DNA of 64,000 nt from Breznakiella homolactica (GCF_016616095.2 NZ_CP067089.2:1860001-1924000), one strand, 5' to 3'; counted from the first letter of the stretch, positions 26,450-35,906 are shown. Numbers and translations are program-made. The notes: generated by a model not told the origin, from the letters alone.

Positions 26450-27370
26450 ATGGAAGAAAAATATTATTTCGGCATTGACGGAGGCGGGACCCACTCCAGA
26501 TTGTCTATAACGGATGCACAGGGAAAATCCCTGTGCCGGGTAACGTCGGGGAGCACAAATATCTATTCGGTCGCCCAAGAAAAGGTTTTTGAAAACCTTT
26601 CGGATCTTTTCAGCCAGGCCTTCACGGAGACCGGACTGGAAAAAAAGGATATTACCCGGGGCTGCATCGGCAGCGCCGGCCTCGCGCGGCCCGCGGAACA
26701 GAAGCTGTTCCGGGGATTTTTTGCGGATATCCTGGGGCCGGATATTCCGGTCCTGCTCTGCACGGATGGGGAAATCCTGCTCTGCGGCGGCCTGGGCGGC
26801 CTGGAGGGGTACTGCCTTATCGCCGGAACCGGTTCCGTCGCCCTGGGGCGGGCCGAGGACGGCAGGCTGGTCCGGGCCGGCGGGCTGGGATACATGCTGG
26901 GGGACGAGGGATCGGCATCCTGGACCGGCAAGGAAGCCATAATCCGGGCCATGCGGAGCCTTGAGCACCGGGATCTTCCCACGTCCATGATGGAATCCAT
27001 ACTGAAACACTGCGGACTCGAGCACAGTTATGAGCTGGTTCAATATATCCACCACACCGCTGGCAAAGCGGAAATCGCGACCCTGGCGCCGCTGGTAACG
27101 GAAGCGGCCCGGAACAAAGATCCCCTGGCGGAGGACATACTCCGGCGGGGCGCGGAGGAACTTGCCCTCCTGGTAGCCAGTGTTCTGGAACAGTCCCCCT
27201 GGATCGGCAACCGGACCCTGGTTCTTGCCGGCGGTGTTATGGAACACGATGAGATTGTGCGGAACAAACTGGAATCGCTGCTGAAAAAGCAATTTCCCGA
27301 TCTAACGGCCATGGATCCCAAGGGAACCGCCCTGGAAGGGGCCTGCATACTGGCTATGGAGGGCAGCTAA
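26450..27370 (+). CDS. BadF/BadG-type N-acetylhexosamine kinase
   Basis: 306 residues of the actin-like ATPase fold. The phosphate-1 loop FGIDGGGTHSRLSI is at residues 6-19. The phosphate-2 region is CLIAGTGSVALG, and the adenosine region LAGGVMEHDEIV is near the C-terminus. GGLGYMLGDEGSASWTGKEA matches the GlcNAc kinase / clostridial MurK group, which phosphorylates GlcNAc or MurNAc. It is divergent from the murQ operon, so it likely makes the 6-phosphate substrate for MurQ. Whether GlcNAc, MurNAc or both are used is not visible. Confidence 0.88.
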   Translation: MEEKYYFGIDGGGTHSRLSITDAQGKSLCRVTSGSTNIYSVAQEKVFENLSDLFSQAFTETGLEKKDITRGCIGSAGLARPAEQKLFRGFFADILGPDIPVLLCTDGEILLCGGLGGLEGYCLIAGTGSVALGRAEDGRLVRAGGLGYMLGDEGSASWTGKEAIIRAMRSLEHRDLPTSMMESILKHCGLEHSYELVQYIHHTAGKAEIATLAPLVTEAARNKDPLAEDILRRGAEELALLVASVLEQSPWIGNRTLVLAGGVMEHDEIVRNKLESLLKKQFPDLTAMDPKGTALEGACILAMEGS

Positions 27371-27606
27371 GATATGAGTTATTAAGCACAGCAGCAGTGA
27401 AAGACAGGTCCGAGGGGCCCGTCGGAGGAATAGGGTCTTGAAGACCTATTTCGCTATGATCCCGAACCGGCCGCCGGGGATGAGACCCTTCCGTGTCTCG
27501 TTCCTTATATACAATGCGGATTGCCTGTACACAAAAAGCTGCCCGGCGCTTGCTTCCGGGATGCCTCAGCCGTATCTTTAAATAGTACGGTTACGGAGGT
27601 ACTAAA
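27371..27606 (+). other. Intergenic region with hairpins before the DUF308 pair
   Basis: 236 bp without a gene. It holds a bulged hairpin AATAGGGTCT/AGACCTATT at 27429-27450, several GC-rich short complementary segments, and a -10-like TATACAAT near 27509-27516. It could be a structured leader or simply the kinase 3' end plus the promoter. I match it to no known riboswitch. Confidence 0.35.
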
Positions 27607-28122
27607 ATGAATGAAAAAACAAAACCGGCCAAACTTAAATGGGGATATTTATTGTTAGGTATCCTTCTCTGCGTGACGGCGCTGATTGCCTTCAGAAATC
27701 CGCTGTCGGATATTTTCAGCATCACCATACTATTTGGCATCACGGCAGTACTGAGCGGGATATGGTTTATAATCAGCAATGAAGGACGGACAATTCAGGT
27801 TATCATGGGGCTTATCGATATACTCCTCGGGTTCCTCCTGCTGTTTAACATCCCCAGGGGAGCCATAGCGGTGCCCTTTGTGTTTGCCCTGTGGTTTATC
27901 CTGGAATCGGTCTTCCGGCTGTCAAAGCTGAAATACGCGAAGATGGTGGGGACCGGGTTTTTCTGGCTTTCCCTGGTTATAAACATCCTCTGTATCCTGG
28001 CGGGTATTGCCCTGCTCTTTAATCCCGTTGCAACAGTCATAACCATATCGTTTATCCTGGGATTTTATTTTATGCTCGCTGGGGTGGAATCCATTGTCTA
28101 TGCCTTCAGCCGGGACACCTGA
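27607..28122 (+). CDS. DUF308 / HdeD-family membrane protein (copy 1)
   Basis: 171 residues with six predicted membrane helices, made of the repeated two- or three-helix DUF308 unit (ILLCVTALIAFRNPLSDIF and ILCILAGIALLFNPVATVI). HdeD of E. coli is linked to acid resistance, but the function of most relatives is unknown. ACGGAGG precedes the ATG. A paralog follows after 91 bp, so the pair may form a hetero-oligomer. Confidence 0.85.
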   Translation: MNEKTKPAKLKWGYLLLGILLCVTALIAFRNPLSDIFSITILFGITAVLSGIWFIISNEGRTIQVIMGLIDILLGFLLLFNIPRGAIAVPFVFALWFILESVFRLSKLKYAKMVGTGFFWLSLVINILCILAGIALLFNPVATVITISFILGFYFMLAGVESIVYAFSRDT

Positions 28123-28213
28123 AGCGGAAGGGATACAAAAAGCCCGCTGGTCTTGTTTACAGGAGGAAAAGGTTTTATCATTTATCAATATGTAATAAAG
28201 GAGTCATATTAAA

Positions 28214-28729
28214 ATGAGCGACAGTACAGAAAAGCGTTCTTTCCATTGGGGATACCTGATCCTGGGTATCCTGCTGATCATCACCGCGTTTATCGCCTTC
28301 CGGAATCCTGTTTCGGATATACTCGCCATTACCGTGGTATTCGGTATCATGGCGGTGGCCAGCGGAATATGGATGATTGTCTACAGCAACAAACAGGCAG
28401 GCAATATTGTCATAGGCATTTTGGATATCATCATCGGTATCATTCTGCTCTTTAATATCGGCGCCGGTGTGCTGGCAATACCCTATGTATTTGCTATATG
28501 GTTCATTCTGGATTCGGTGTTCCGGCTGGTCAATATCAAATACGCCAAACTGATAGGCAAAGGGTACTTCTGGTTTTCCCTCATTGTGAATATCCTGTGT
28601 ATCCTGGCGGGTATTGCCCTGCTCTTCAACCCCATTGCGTCAATCCTGACCATATCCTTCCTCCTGGGATTCTATTTTGTCCTCGCGGGAATCGGATATA
28701 TTGTATACGCGTTTAACGGAGACCGGTAA
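28214..28729 (+). CDS. DUF308 / HdeD-family membrane protein (copy 2)
   Basis: A 171-residue paralog of the previous gene, of exactly equal length and the same six-helix plan (ILLIITAFIAFRNPVSDIL; ILCILAGIALLFNPIASIL). Both begin with a charged cytoplasmic tail before WGYLxLGIL. A separate AAGGAG site precedes its ATG. A strong hairpin follows the stop. Function unknown; envelope stress or acid response is a family-based guess. Confidence 0.85.
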   Translation: MSDSTEKRSFHWGYLILGILLIITAFIAFRNPVSDILAITVVFGIMAVASGIWMIVYSNKQAGNIVIGILDIIIGIILLFNIGAGVLAIPYVFAIWFILDSVFRLVNIKYAKLIGKGYFWFSLIVNILCILAGIALLFNPIASILTISFLLGFYFVLAGIGYIVYAFNGDR

Positions 28730-28734
28730 AGCCG

Positions 28735-28766
28735 GCAGCGCTCCGGTACTTATTCCGGAGCGCTGC
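28735..28766. terminator. Hairpin between convergent genes
   Basis: Perfect 12-bp stem GCAGCGCTCCGG / CCGGAGCGCTGC with an 8-nt loop, between the second DUF308 gene and the isomerase. It lacks a T-run, but its strength and convergent placement suggest bidirectional stopping or transcript end protection. Confidence 0.6.
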
Positions 28767-28816
28767 GGCAGGAAAGGAAAAGCGCGGACCAGAAAAACCG
28801 CCGCGGCGGCGCAGCA

Positions 28817-29806
28817 TTAGTTTTTGGTCAAAGCGCTGTCAAAGGCGATATCCGAGGCGGAGAAGTTTATCTTCTTAACATAGGCGCAGCTTTCCGCGGC
28901 GCCGAATTCCCGGTCCATGCCGGAGTCCTCCCATTCAACCGAAAGAGGTCCTGTATAACCCGCCTGGTTCAGCTCGCGGATGATACCGTCAAAATCCGTA
29001 TCACCGTGGCCGACGGACACGAAATTCCACGCCCGGCGGGTATCCCCGAACGGGAGAAAAGACCCCAGAATTCCCGCCAGCTCATTCCGGAAGAGTTTTA
29101 CATCCTTCATGTGTACGTGGTAGATCCGGTCGGCGAATTCCCGGACGAAAACCACTTCGTTTACCCCCTGCCACACGAGATGGCTGGGATCGTAATTAAA
29201 GCCCAGGGTCGGCCGGTTCTTGAATTTCTCCAGCAGACGTTTCGCGGTATAGTAGTCAAAGGCAATTTCAGATGGATGTACTTCCAGGGCAAAGCGTATG
29301 CCGCATTCATCAAAGACATCGAAAATCGGGGTCCACAGATCGTAAATCAGCTGGAACCCGGCTTCTATCATTTCTTCCGAGGTCTGGGGATAGGAATACC
29401 ACCGAGCCCAGATCGGGGAACCGGTGAATCCGTTCACCACGGACACGCCGAATTTCTGTGCCGCCCGGGCGGTATCCTTCATTTCCTGGATCGCCCAGGC
29501 CCGTATCTCGTCAGGCTTCCCCGCAAGTTTTGACGGGGCGAAATTATCGAGCCGCTCATCCCATAGATCGCCGACGCACTGGCCGGTAAGGTGGGCGCTG
29601 ACGGCCTGGCACTGGAGGCCGTGCTTGGCCAGGACTGCCTTAACGGAAGGAATATAGGATTCGTCATGCAGGGCTTTGCCCACATCAAAATGGGCGTGGG
29701 TGGCAAGCTCAAGTCCGTCGTATCCCATCTTCTTGGCGAGGATACAGAGATCCTCCAGGGCAAGGTCGCCGAACTGGCCTGAAGCAAGGGTAACTAATCG
29801 TCCCAT
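28817..29806 (-). CDS. Sugar phosphate isomerase/epimerase (TIM barrel)
   Basis: 329 residues of the xylose isomerase-like / IolE-type superfamily. Metal-binding residues follow the usual order: Glu in FALEVHPSEIAF, Asp in GFNYDPSHLVW, His in YHVHMKDVKL, Glu in SVEWEDSGMD. AAGGAG lies eight bases before the ATG. It is the last gene of the five-gene ABC operon, 15 bp after the Gfo/Idh gene. Such dehydrogenase plus isomerase pairs act on inositols, keto-sugars or anhydrosugars. The product is not predictable. Confidence 0.88.
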   Translation of the reverse strand: MGRLVTLASGQFGDLALEDLCILAKKMGYDGLELATHAHFDVGKALHDESYIPSVKAVLAKHGLQCQAVSAHLTGQCVGDLWDERLDNFAPSKLAGKPDEIRAWAIQEMKDTARAAQKFGVSVVNGFTGSPIWARWYSYPQTSEEMIEAGFQLIYDLWTPIFDVFDECGIRFALEVHPSEIAFDYYTAKRLLEKFKNRPTLGFNYDPSHLVWQGVNEVVFVREFADRIYHVHMKDVKLFRNELAGILGSFLPFGDTRRAWNFVSVGHGDTDFDGIIRELNQAGYTGPLSVEWEDSGMDREFGAAESCAYVKKINFSASDIAFDSALTKN

Positions 29807-29821
29807 GGGTTTCTCCTTTGG

Positions 29822-30910
29822 TTAAACAATCCGGACCGGCTTCTTTGAATCCGCCGATTCGTACATGGCGTCAATAATCTTCATTAATATAAGCGCCTGC
29901 CGGGGAGTATTAAGCGGCTCCTCGGTCCCGGTAATACTGTATATGAAATTCGAAGCGTTCCCTACCCGGCCCATGGATTCGTCTTTTTCAAAGGCCACAT
30001 CCAGATCCACCTGGTTTCCGTATTCCTCGGTAAAGATACGGCAGCTGTCGGTACTGGTTTCGTCCACGCCGTCAATGCCGAAAAGACGCTCCACCGTTCC
30101 GCCTGCTTTCGTCCCCTGGAAGGTTACCGAAACCACTTCCCGCTCGTTCATCTCCGCCCAGGAATTGCGGATCATAAGGCATTGTCCGGTTTTAAAAGTA
30201 ACCATGGCGTGGCAGGACGATTCCACATCGGTTACGCCGCCGGCCGCGTCGGGGATTCCCCAGGGACCCTTGAAGGCTTTATTGTCCATGAAGTCGTAAA
30301 ACGTGGCCGCCAGAAGGTAGTCCGGCTCGGGATAGTCCATAAAGTACAGCGCCAGATCGAGCATATGGGGAAGATCCAGCACCGGGCCGCCGCCGGAAAG
30401 GGCTTTGGTGGTGAACCAGCCGCCGAATCCGGGAATACCCGCCCGGCGGATCCAGTTAGCCTGGGCTGAGTTGATTCTCCCGACCCGGCCTTCCCGGATA
30501 TACCGGACCATGGCCCGGGATTCCGGGCGGGCGCGGTTGTTGAAATCGAACATGAGCCGTTTGCCGGATTTCTCCGACGCCTGGAGCATGGTTTCCATTT
30601 CAGCGGCGTTGAGGGCCGGGGGCTTTTCGCAGTAGACATGCTTGCCCGCCTGAAGAGCTTCTGCCACCAGGGGTTTATGGAATTTATTGGGGGTTATCAC
30701 CGAGACCGCGTCCAAGCTCGGTATTCCCGCGAGCATTTCCGTGAGGTTCGTGTATACGGCGGGAATCCCGTGGCTGCCGGCAAAGGCCTTTGCCCGGTTT
30801 ATATCCGTATCAGCCAAGGCAAGGACTTCCGCCCCGGCCCGGATAAACCCTTCGTAGTGGTACGACGCCATTCCCCCGGCGCCGACGATTCCTATTTTTA
30901 CTGTTCCCAT
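29822..30910 (-). CDS. Gfo/Idh/MocA-family oxidoreductase
   Basis: 362 residues. The N-terminal Rossmann domain (about 1-125) shows VKIGIVGAGGMASYHYEGF, and the Lys of the EKP motif is in YCEKPPALNAAEME (about residue 98). The C-terminal half is the GFO_IDH_MocA_C barrel that binds the substrate, with GGGPVLDLPHMLDLALYF carrying the usual His-Asp region. It oxidises a sugar or cyclitol with NAD(P). Encoded between the permease and the isomerase, so it most likely acts on the imported compound before the isomerase. Confidence 0.92.
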   Translation of the reverse strand: MGTVKIGIVGAGGMASYHYEGFIRAGAEVLALADTDINRAKAFAGSHGIPAVYTNLTEMLAGIPSLDAVSVITPNKFHKPLVAEALQAGKHVYCEKPPALNAAEMETMLQASEKSGKRLMFDFNNRARPESRAMVRYIREGRVGRINSAQANWIRRAGIPGFGGWFTTKALSGGGPVLDLPHMLDLALYFMDYPEPDYLLAATFYDFMDNKAFKGPWGIPDAAGGVTDVESSCHAMVTFKTGQCLMIRNSWAEMNEREVVSVTFQGTKAGGTVERLFGIDGVDETSTDSCRIFTEEYGNQVDLDVAFEKDESMGRVGNASNFIYSITGTEEPLNTPRQALILMKIIDAMYESADSKKPVRIV

Positions 30911-30964
30911 TGTGTATCTCCAACACAGTCCCGGACCGGCGGATCTACCCCGCCGGAAGCCGGG

Positions 30965-31936
30965 TTATTTTTTTCTGTTCTGGGCGAGTACCGCCACAAT
31001 AATGATGATCCCCTGAACCAGTCCGTTGAGGAACGGCGGAACATTGGCCATTATAAGCACGGTGCTTATAATCCGCAGCATAAGTACACCCAGGAAGGTT
31101 CCGATGATTTTGCCTTTGCCGCCGTCCATGGAAGTTCCGCCGATAGCTACCGCCGCGATGGCGTCCATCTCATAGCCGTTACCGGCGCTGGCCGCCTGTA
31201 TCGACGTAAGCCGGCTGGCCAGGAGAAAAGCCGAAAGACCGTAGAGGGTTCCGGCATAGACGAAGATGAGAGTTTTAACCCGGTCGACACCGATACCGGA
31301 AAGCCGGGCCGCCTGCTGGTTCGAACCGATGGCGTACACATAGGTGCCGAATTTCGTCTTTCCCATGATCACCGCGGTTATAATCGTAACGGCGATAAAG
31401 AACAGCATCAGGTGGGGAATCCCCAGGAAGCGGCCGGCGGCGATTGCCCGGAAGGGAGCGTACAGTTCCCGGCTTACCGTAAAGGGGCCGCCCTGGCCGA
31501 GCTGGTTGATCACCGACCGCCAGGCCGACATGGTCGCCAGGGTTACGATAAACGGCGCTATCCGTCCCTTGGTGACGAGTATCCCGTTGATGAATCCTAC
31601 AATTAATCCGGCGCCGAGGCAGAAAAGCAGGCAGAGCAGAATGCTGCCGGTACTGTTCAGCACCGTGACCCCCAGACCCGAGATAAGGGCCACCGAAGAT
31701 CCCACCGACAGGTCGATCATGCCCGCGGAAATCACCAGGCTCATGCCCATGGCGCAGATTCCCACCACGGCTCCCTGGACAAACTGGTTTGTCAGGTTGC
31801 TCCATGACAGGAAGGACGGGTTCACGATTACCGCCACTATCAGGAGTATGATAAAACTCAGCCAGTGGCTGTAATTGTCGGTAATATTGTGCCAGGTGTC
31901 CTTCACACTCCGGTTCTTTAAAAACGGTACATTCAC
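30965..31936 (-). CDS. Ribose-type ABC transporter permease (RbsC family)
   Basis: 323 residues with about eight to ten membrane helices, a homodimeric inner-membrane channel for monosaccharides. The family segments GMIDLSVGSSVALISG and GRIAPFIVTLATMSAWR are present. The GTG start overlaps the ATPase stop by one base (TAGTG), so the two are translationally coupled. Confidence 0.93.
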   Translation of the reverse strand: MNVPFLKNRSVKDTWHNITDNYSHWLSFIILLIVAVIVNPSFLSWSNLTNQFVQGAVVGICAMGMSLVISAGMIDLSVGSSVALISGLGVTVLNSTGSILLCLLFCLGAGLIVGFINGILVTKGRIAPFIVTLATMSAWRSVINQLGQGGPFTVSRELYAPFRAIAAGRFLGIPHLMLFFIAVTIITAVIMGKTKFGTYVYAIGSNQQAARLSGIGVDRVKTLIFVYAGTLYGLSAFLLASRLTSIQAASAGNGYEMDAIAAVAIGGTSMDGGKGKIIGTFLGVLMLRIISTVLIMANVPPFLNGLVQGIIIIVAVLAQNRKK

Positions 31937-33432
31937 TATTGCGCCTCCCTGCCGGTTCCGGTGGAATATTCCATAATTTTTACTTCCGAAAGATCCTGCC
32001 GTTCCAGGACCGTGTTGATCTGTCCCTTGTACATGACGAGACAGCGGTCGGCAAGCTGGTAGATTTCCGGAAACTCCGTACTGAATACGATAACAGCCTT
32101 TCCCTGAGCGGCCATTTCGTTTATGAGTTTGTAGATCGCGTATTTCGATCCCACGTCAATACCCTGGGTGGGATTGTCCATGATATACACATCCGCGCCG
32201 AGCTCGAGCCATTTCCCGAGGATTACCTTCTGCTGGTTCCCCCCCGAAAGTGAGGTTATGGGATCATACTCGCTGCCGGCTTTGATATCCATTTTCTCCC
32301 GGTTCCGGGCGAACCGTTCCCGCTCGGTTTTTTTTGAAATAAAAAGATTCCGGTGCTTTGCCACAAAATAGGCCATGGAATTGTTCTGGCTGATGGTCAG
32401 GTCCGGCAGAATCCCCCGCTCCTTGCGGTTCCGGGGAACCATGGCAATGCCGCTTTTCATAACGTGTCTGATATTCTTCATGGCCAGCGGCCCTTGGCGG
32501 GTGGAAATGGTTCCGTTTTTTATGGGGCTCGCGCCGAAAAGAGCCGTGGCGAGTTCATCGGTTCCCGATCCCTGGAGTCCGGTGATAACCACGATTTCGC
32601 CCTTGCGGACCGCAAATGAAACATCCGTAAAGCTGTTGCCGGTGAGCCGGTCCACCTTGAGGAGAACGTCGGAGCCCACCGGGGATGGCTGGCCGTCCTT
32701 GAGATTGGCCGCCACAAAGGTTTTTCCGATGAGCAGTTCCGTGGCCTGGTGCTCGTCGATATCGCTGATGTTCCCGGACTGTATGAAGGTCCCGTCCCTG
32801 AGGACGGTGTATTTGTCGCAGATTTCAAAAACCTCGGGCATCTTATGGGAAATATAAATAAAACTTACGCCCTCGTTTTTAAGCTGCCGCATGATCACAA
32901 AGAGGTTTTCAATCTCCCGGGTATTAAGGGCGGTGGTGGGTTCATCCATGATGATGATTTCCGACTTAAACAGGAGCGCCCGGGCAATCTCCACGAGCTG
33001 CTTCTGGGCGGTCTCCAGGTCCCCCACCAGGGCGCCGGCATCGATGCCGGTATTCATGTAATCCAGCACTTCCTGGGCACGGTCCATCTCGTTTTTTTTC
33101 TGCACAAACCCGGCGGAGGCAAATTCCTCTCCCAGGAACATATTCTGATATACCCTGAGATCATTGCAGAGGCTCAGTTCCTGATGGATAAACCGGATCT
33201 TCATCTCATTGGATTTATGGGGAGTCATACCGTGGATAACCGTGCCGTCGATAACAATATCCCCGGAATCCTGGGGAAACGTACCGGCGAGAACATTCAT
33301 GAGGGTTGTTTTTCCCGCGCCGTTCTCCCCCAGGAGCCCGTGAATTTCCCCGGCCTGTACATCAAAGGAAACATTCTTGAGGGCCTTTACCGGACCAAAG
33401 GATTTTGAAATGTTTTTCATTTCCAGTATCAT
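31936..33432 (-). CDS. Sugar ABC transporter ATP-binding protein (RbsA/MglA type, two ATPase domains)
   Basis: 498 residues made of two fused nucleotide-binding domains. The N-terminal Walker A is GLLGENGAGKTTLMN (about 34-48), with the Walker B IIIMDEPTTAL. The signature motif of the first domain is degenerate (ETAQKQLVEIARAL). The second domain has an altered P-loop (GLQGSGTDELATALF) but an intact LSGGNQQKVILGKWL. This asymmetry is normal for the RbsA/MglA group. Second gene of the operon, after the binding protein and its terminator. Confidence 0.95.
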   Translation of the reverse strand: MILEMKNISKSFGPVKALKNVSFDVQAGEIHGLLGENGAGKTTLMNVLAGTFPQDSGDIVIDGTVIHGMTPHKSNEMKIRFIHQELSLCNDLRVYQNMFLGEEFASAGFVQKKNEMDRAQEVLDYMNTGIDAGALVGDLETAQKQLVEIARALLFKSEIIIMDEPTTALNTREIENLFVIMRQLKNEGVSFIYISHKMPEVFEICDKYTVLRDGTFIQSGNISDIDEHQATELLIGKTFVAANLKDGQPSPVGSDVLLKVDRLTGNSFTDVSFAVRKGEIVVITGLQGSGTDELATALFGASPIKNGTISTRQGPLAMKNIRHVMKSGIAMVPRNRKERGILPDLTISQNNSMAYFVAKHRNLFISKKTERERFARNREKMDIKAGSEYDPITSLSGGNQQKVILGKWLELGADVYIMDNPTQGIDVGSKYAIYKLINEMAAQGKAVIVFSTEFPEIYQLADRCLVMYKGQINTVLERQDLSEVKIMEYSTGTGREAQ

Positions 33433-33492
33433 GCAGCAAACCTCGCTTTAATGGTCAAATAATCTAAATTAAAGGAGTATAAGGCCATTTCG

Positions 33493-33548
33493 AAAAAAAC
33501 TGCCTGCGGGGAATAGGTTTCTATTTCCGCGCAGGCAGACTTTTACAC
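33493..33548 (-). terminator. Terminator/attenuator between binding protein and ATPase genes
   Basis: A long stem, CTGCCTGCG paired with CGCAGGCAG and extended by an AATAG/CTATT part, is followed on the minus strand by seven T residues. It lies inside the operon, so most transcripts would end after the binding-protein gene, giving the excess of binding protein usual for such transporters. Confidence 0.88.
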
Positions 33549-33563
33549 ATTCCCTATGCCGGA

Positions 33564-34559
33564 CTACAGGCTGTAGCGGACCTTGTAGAGTTCACTCTGC
33601 ATGTACTGTTTGTAATTGGTTTTGTCGATCATTTCCGTGGGGATCTTGTAGCTCTTCTGGAGGGTTTCGCCCTGCATGGCTTTGTATCCCAGATCAATAG
33701 CGTCCCGCACCATGGAGGGTGAGAACGTATAGGTCATGAAGTCGACCCCGGTCAGGCCGGAATTCTCAAAGAGCGCCATGAAGCCTTCCCCGGCGGAAAC
33801 GCCGTTGATCAGCTTGATGTTGATTTTCGCGGGGCCGTGGTAGTTCTTGAGGGCTTCCACGATGCCGAACACGATTTCATCGTCATGGGTAAAGATCGCC
33901 TGGATGGATTCGATTTCCGCCACGCTCTTGGTGTTGAGGTAGTTTTCCATCTGTTCCATGGAGGTCTGCTGGCTCCAGTTGGTCACGAAGGACTGGACCA
34001 TGTTGAAATTCTTGCTGGCGGTGGACAGGAAACCGTTGGTCCGTTCCATGGGAACGGTGGAGCTGTCGCCTTTGAATTCCAGATAGTTGACCCTGCCCCG
34101 GGCAAGTTCAGCGCTGAAGTAATTATTGAAGTACCGGCCGGCGCCTTCGCCGATGGCCACATTGTCGCCGGAGATTTCGGCAGTGGGGGTAAAGCCTTCA
34201 ATAAAGCGGTCATAGATAATAAGGGGAACACCGGCGTCCGTGACGGACTGGGCGGCGCTGCGGAGTTCATCGCCGGTTACGGGCCACAGCACGATCACCG
34301 CGGGCTTCATGCCGAGGATGGTTTCCACCGCGTTGCTCTGTTCGCCGGATTCATCGGCGGTCATATACCGATAGTCAAAGCCATGCTCAGCCGCAAGCTT
34401 TTTGACCTGGGCTTCGCCGTGGCGGATCGATTCGGCGGTAAACCCGTGGTCCGCGGCGGGGGTAACCACACCCATGAGAGGCTTGTCCGATTTTCCGCCC
34501 GCGAACGCGAAACCCGCGGCAGCGATGAGGACCAGTAAAACCGTGGTCAGTTTTTTCAT
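33564..34559 (-). CDS. Ribose-type periplasmic sugar-binding protein
   Basis: 331 residues of the type I periplasmic-binding fold (PBP1, RbsB-like). The signal peptide ends AAGFAFAGG; the GG-KSD context lacks a Cys, so cleavage by signal peptidase I is expected. Typical segments are MGVVTPAADHGFTAESIRHG at the mature N-terminus, the hinge strand AVIVLWPVTGDELRSA, LIIYDRFIEGF and IQAIFTHDDEIVFGIVEAL. First gene of the ABC operon, divergent from the LacI regulator. Ligand unknown, probably a pentose, hexose or cyclitol. Confidence 0.92.
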   Translation of the reverse strand: MKKLTTVLLVLIAAAGFAFAGGKSDKPLMGVVTPAADHGFTAESIRHGEAQVKKLAAEHGFDYRYMTADESGEQSNAVETILGMKPAVIVLWPVTGDELRSAAQSVTDAGVPLIIYDRFIEGFTPTAEISGDNVAIGEGAGRYFNNYFSAELARGRVNYLEFKGDSSTVPMERTNGFLSTASKNFNMVQSFVTNWSQQTSMEQMENYLNTKSVAEIESIQAIFTHDDEIVFGIVEALKNYHGPAKINIKLINGVSAGEGFMALFENSGLTGVDFMTYTFSPSMVRDAIDLGYKAMQGETLQKSYKIPTEMIDKTNYKQYMQSELYKVRYSL

Positions 34560-34646
34560 ACTATTCTCCTTCTTTTACTTGTAGGTTTCCCTTTTCGAAA
34601 TAATCAATGTAAATTACATATCATATTTCTGTAAAACAGTACCATC

Positions 34647-34660
34647 CATTTCATGAGATG
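34647..34660. promoter_or_regulatory. LacI-type operator candidate 1
   Basis: CATTTCATGAGATG, palindromic except for one pair, in the divergent region. It shares TTTCATGA with the site at 34750-34759. Confidence 0.55.
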
Positions 34661-34749
34661 TCAAGAAATTTTCAGTATTTTAATAATTATGCCTGGTTTT
34701 TCAGATATATTCCGTTTTTGATATATATTTCCCTGCATATTTTTCATAA

Positions 34750-34759
34750 TTTCATGAAA
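34750..34759. promoter_or_regulatory. LacI-type operator candidate 2
   Basis: Perfect palindrome TTTCATGAAA, about 90 bp from candidate 1, with further TTTTCAT half sites on both sides. Two spaced sites would permit looping by a LacI tetramer or joint repression of both promoters. Confidence 0.55.
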
Positions 34760-34806
34760 ATTTTCATAAAATAAATGTAAAATAATATTTTTTCTGAAAA
34801 ATAATA

Positions 34807-34835
34807 TTTACCAAAATCTCTATCTGTGGTATAGT
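34807..34835 (+). promoter_or_regulatory. Promoter of the LacI-family regulator gene
   Basis: -35-like TTTACC at 34807-34812, 17-bp spacer, -10 TATAGT at 34830-34835, 14 bp before the ATG. The leader is very short. The ribosome site is AAGAGG. Confidence 0.55.
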
Positions 34836-34849
34836 GCATTCCAAGAGGC

Positions 34850-35875
34850 ATGGCTGTGAAAAACGATAGAAAAAAATCAACCTACCAGGAGATTGCCGCT
34901 GAAGCGGAAGTATCCATTGCAACGGTTTCCCGGATACTGACCGGAGCGTCCAAGGTTAAGCCCGAAACCAGGGACAAGGTCCTTGAGATAATGGCCAGAC
35001 ACGGCTACGATACGGCGGATCTCCAGATGGTTAAACAGCCTCAGACCAGCGGAATTATTATTTTTAACATTCCGTCCCTGGGCAACCCTTTTTACAGCCA
35101 GATTGCGTCCGGAGCAAAGGCGGCGGCCCGGCGCCACGGATTTCAGCTCCTGGTGAATGAAGAACATATAAACAGCAATACCATCGCTACCCTGACCGGG
35201 CTTATTCAGAAGGTAAACGCCGCGGGTATCATAACGACCAACCATGTCCCTACCCCGCTTCTGCGGAAACTCTATGATACCCTTCCGCTGGTTCAGTGCT
35301 GCGAATTCGATAATGAACTGGAAATACCCTATGTCTCCATTGACGATATCGCCGCCACTAAAGCGACCATGGAATACCTTATTTCCCTGGGCCGCCGGCG
35401 GATAGCGTTTGTCAACGGGCCCATGCGCTACAAATACGCCCGGCAGCGCCTCAAGGGGTATACGGAATCCCTGGAAAAAGCCGGCATGGCGCAGGATCCG
35501 GCCCTGGTTATCCAGCTTCCGGACGTGAGTTACGATATGGCGGTTTCCGCGGTGGGGCAGCTCCTGGCGAGCCCCCAAAAACCGGACGCTTTCTTCTGCA
35601 TCTCCGATGTATACGCCGCCGCGGTGGTGAAATCCTGCGCCCGGTCGGGGATCAACGTTCCCCGGGACATGATGGTTACGGGATTCGACAACCTCGACAT
35701 AGCGTCCATGGTTAATCCCGCCATTACCACGGTTAACCAGCCGAAATACCAGCTCGGGTTTTCCAGCTGCGAACTTCTGGTGGACCTGATCAACAATCCC
35801 CAGACCGGGGTCCGGAGGATACTCCTGGAAACCGAACTTATTGTCCGGGAATCAACGTCACCCCTGATATCCTGA
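34850..35875 (+). CDS. LacI-family transcriptional regulator
   Basis: 341 residues. N-terminal helix-turn-helix TYQEIAAEAEVSIATVSRIL (about 9-28) with the hinge KVKPETRDKVLEIMARHGY, followed by the periplasmic-binding-like effector domain (about 65-340), including GIIIFNIPSLGNPFYSQIA and GFDNLDIASMVNPAITTVNQ. Encoded divergently from the ribose-type ABC operon and very likely its repressor, with the imported sugar or a product as inducer. The two TTTCATGA sites in the shared region support this. Confidence 0.94.
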   Translation: MAVKNDRKKSTYQEIAAEAEVSIATVSRILTGASKVKPETRDKVLEIMARHGYDTADLQMVKQPQTSGIIIFNIPSLGNPFYSQIASGAKAAARRHGFQLLVNEEHINSNTIATLTGLIQKVNAAGIITTNHVPTPLLRKLYDTLPLVQCCEFDNELEIPYVSIDDIAATKATMEYLISLGRRRIAFVNGPMRYKYARQRLKGYTESLEKAGMAQDPALVIQLPDVSYDMAVSAVGQLLASPQKPDAFFCISDVYAAAVVKSCARSGINVPRDMMVTGFDNLDIASMVNPAITTVNQPKYQLGFSSCELLVDLINNPQTGVRRILLETELIVRESTSPLIS

Positions 35876-35887
35876 TACGATGTGGCT

Positions 35888-35906
35888 ATATTGTAAGTAA
35901 CAATAT
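35888..35906 (+). promoter_or_regulatory. Inverted repeat upstream of the YbjQ-like gene
   Basis: ATATTGT-N5-ACAATAT, perfect 7-bp arms, between the lacI stop and the ribosome site CGGAGG. It could be an operator of a metal or stress regulator, or a small hairpin. Confidence 0.4.

Noticed and set aside
27371..27606. Riboswitch upstream of the DUF308 pair
   Set aside because: Some hairpins can be drawn, but no known aptamer pattern is recognised and there is no terminator or ribosome-site sequestering stem.
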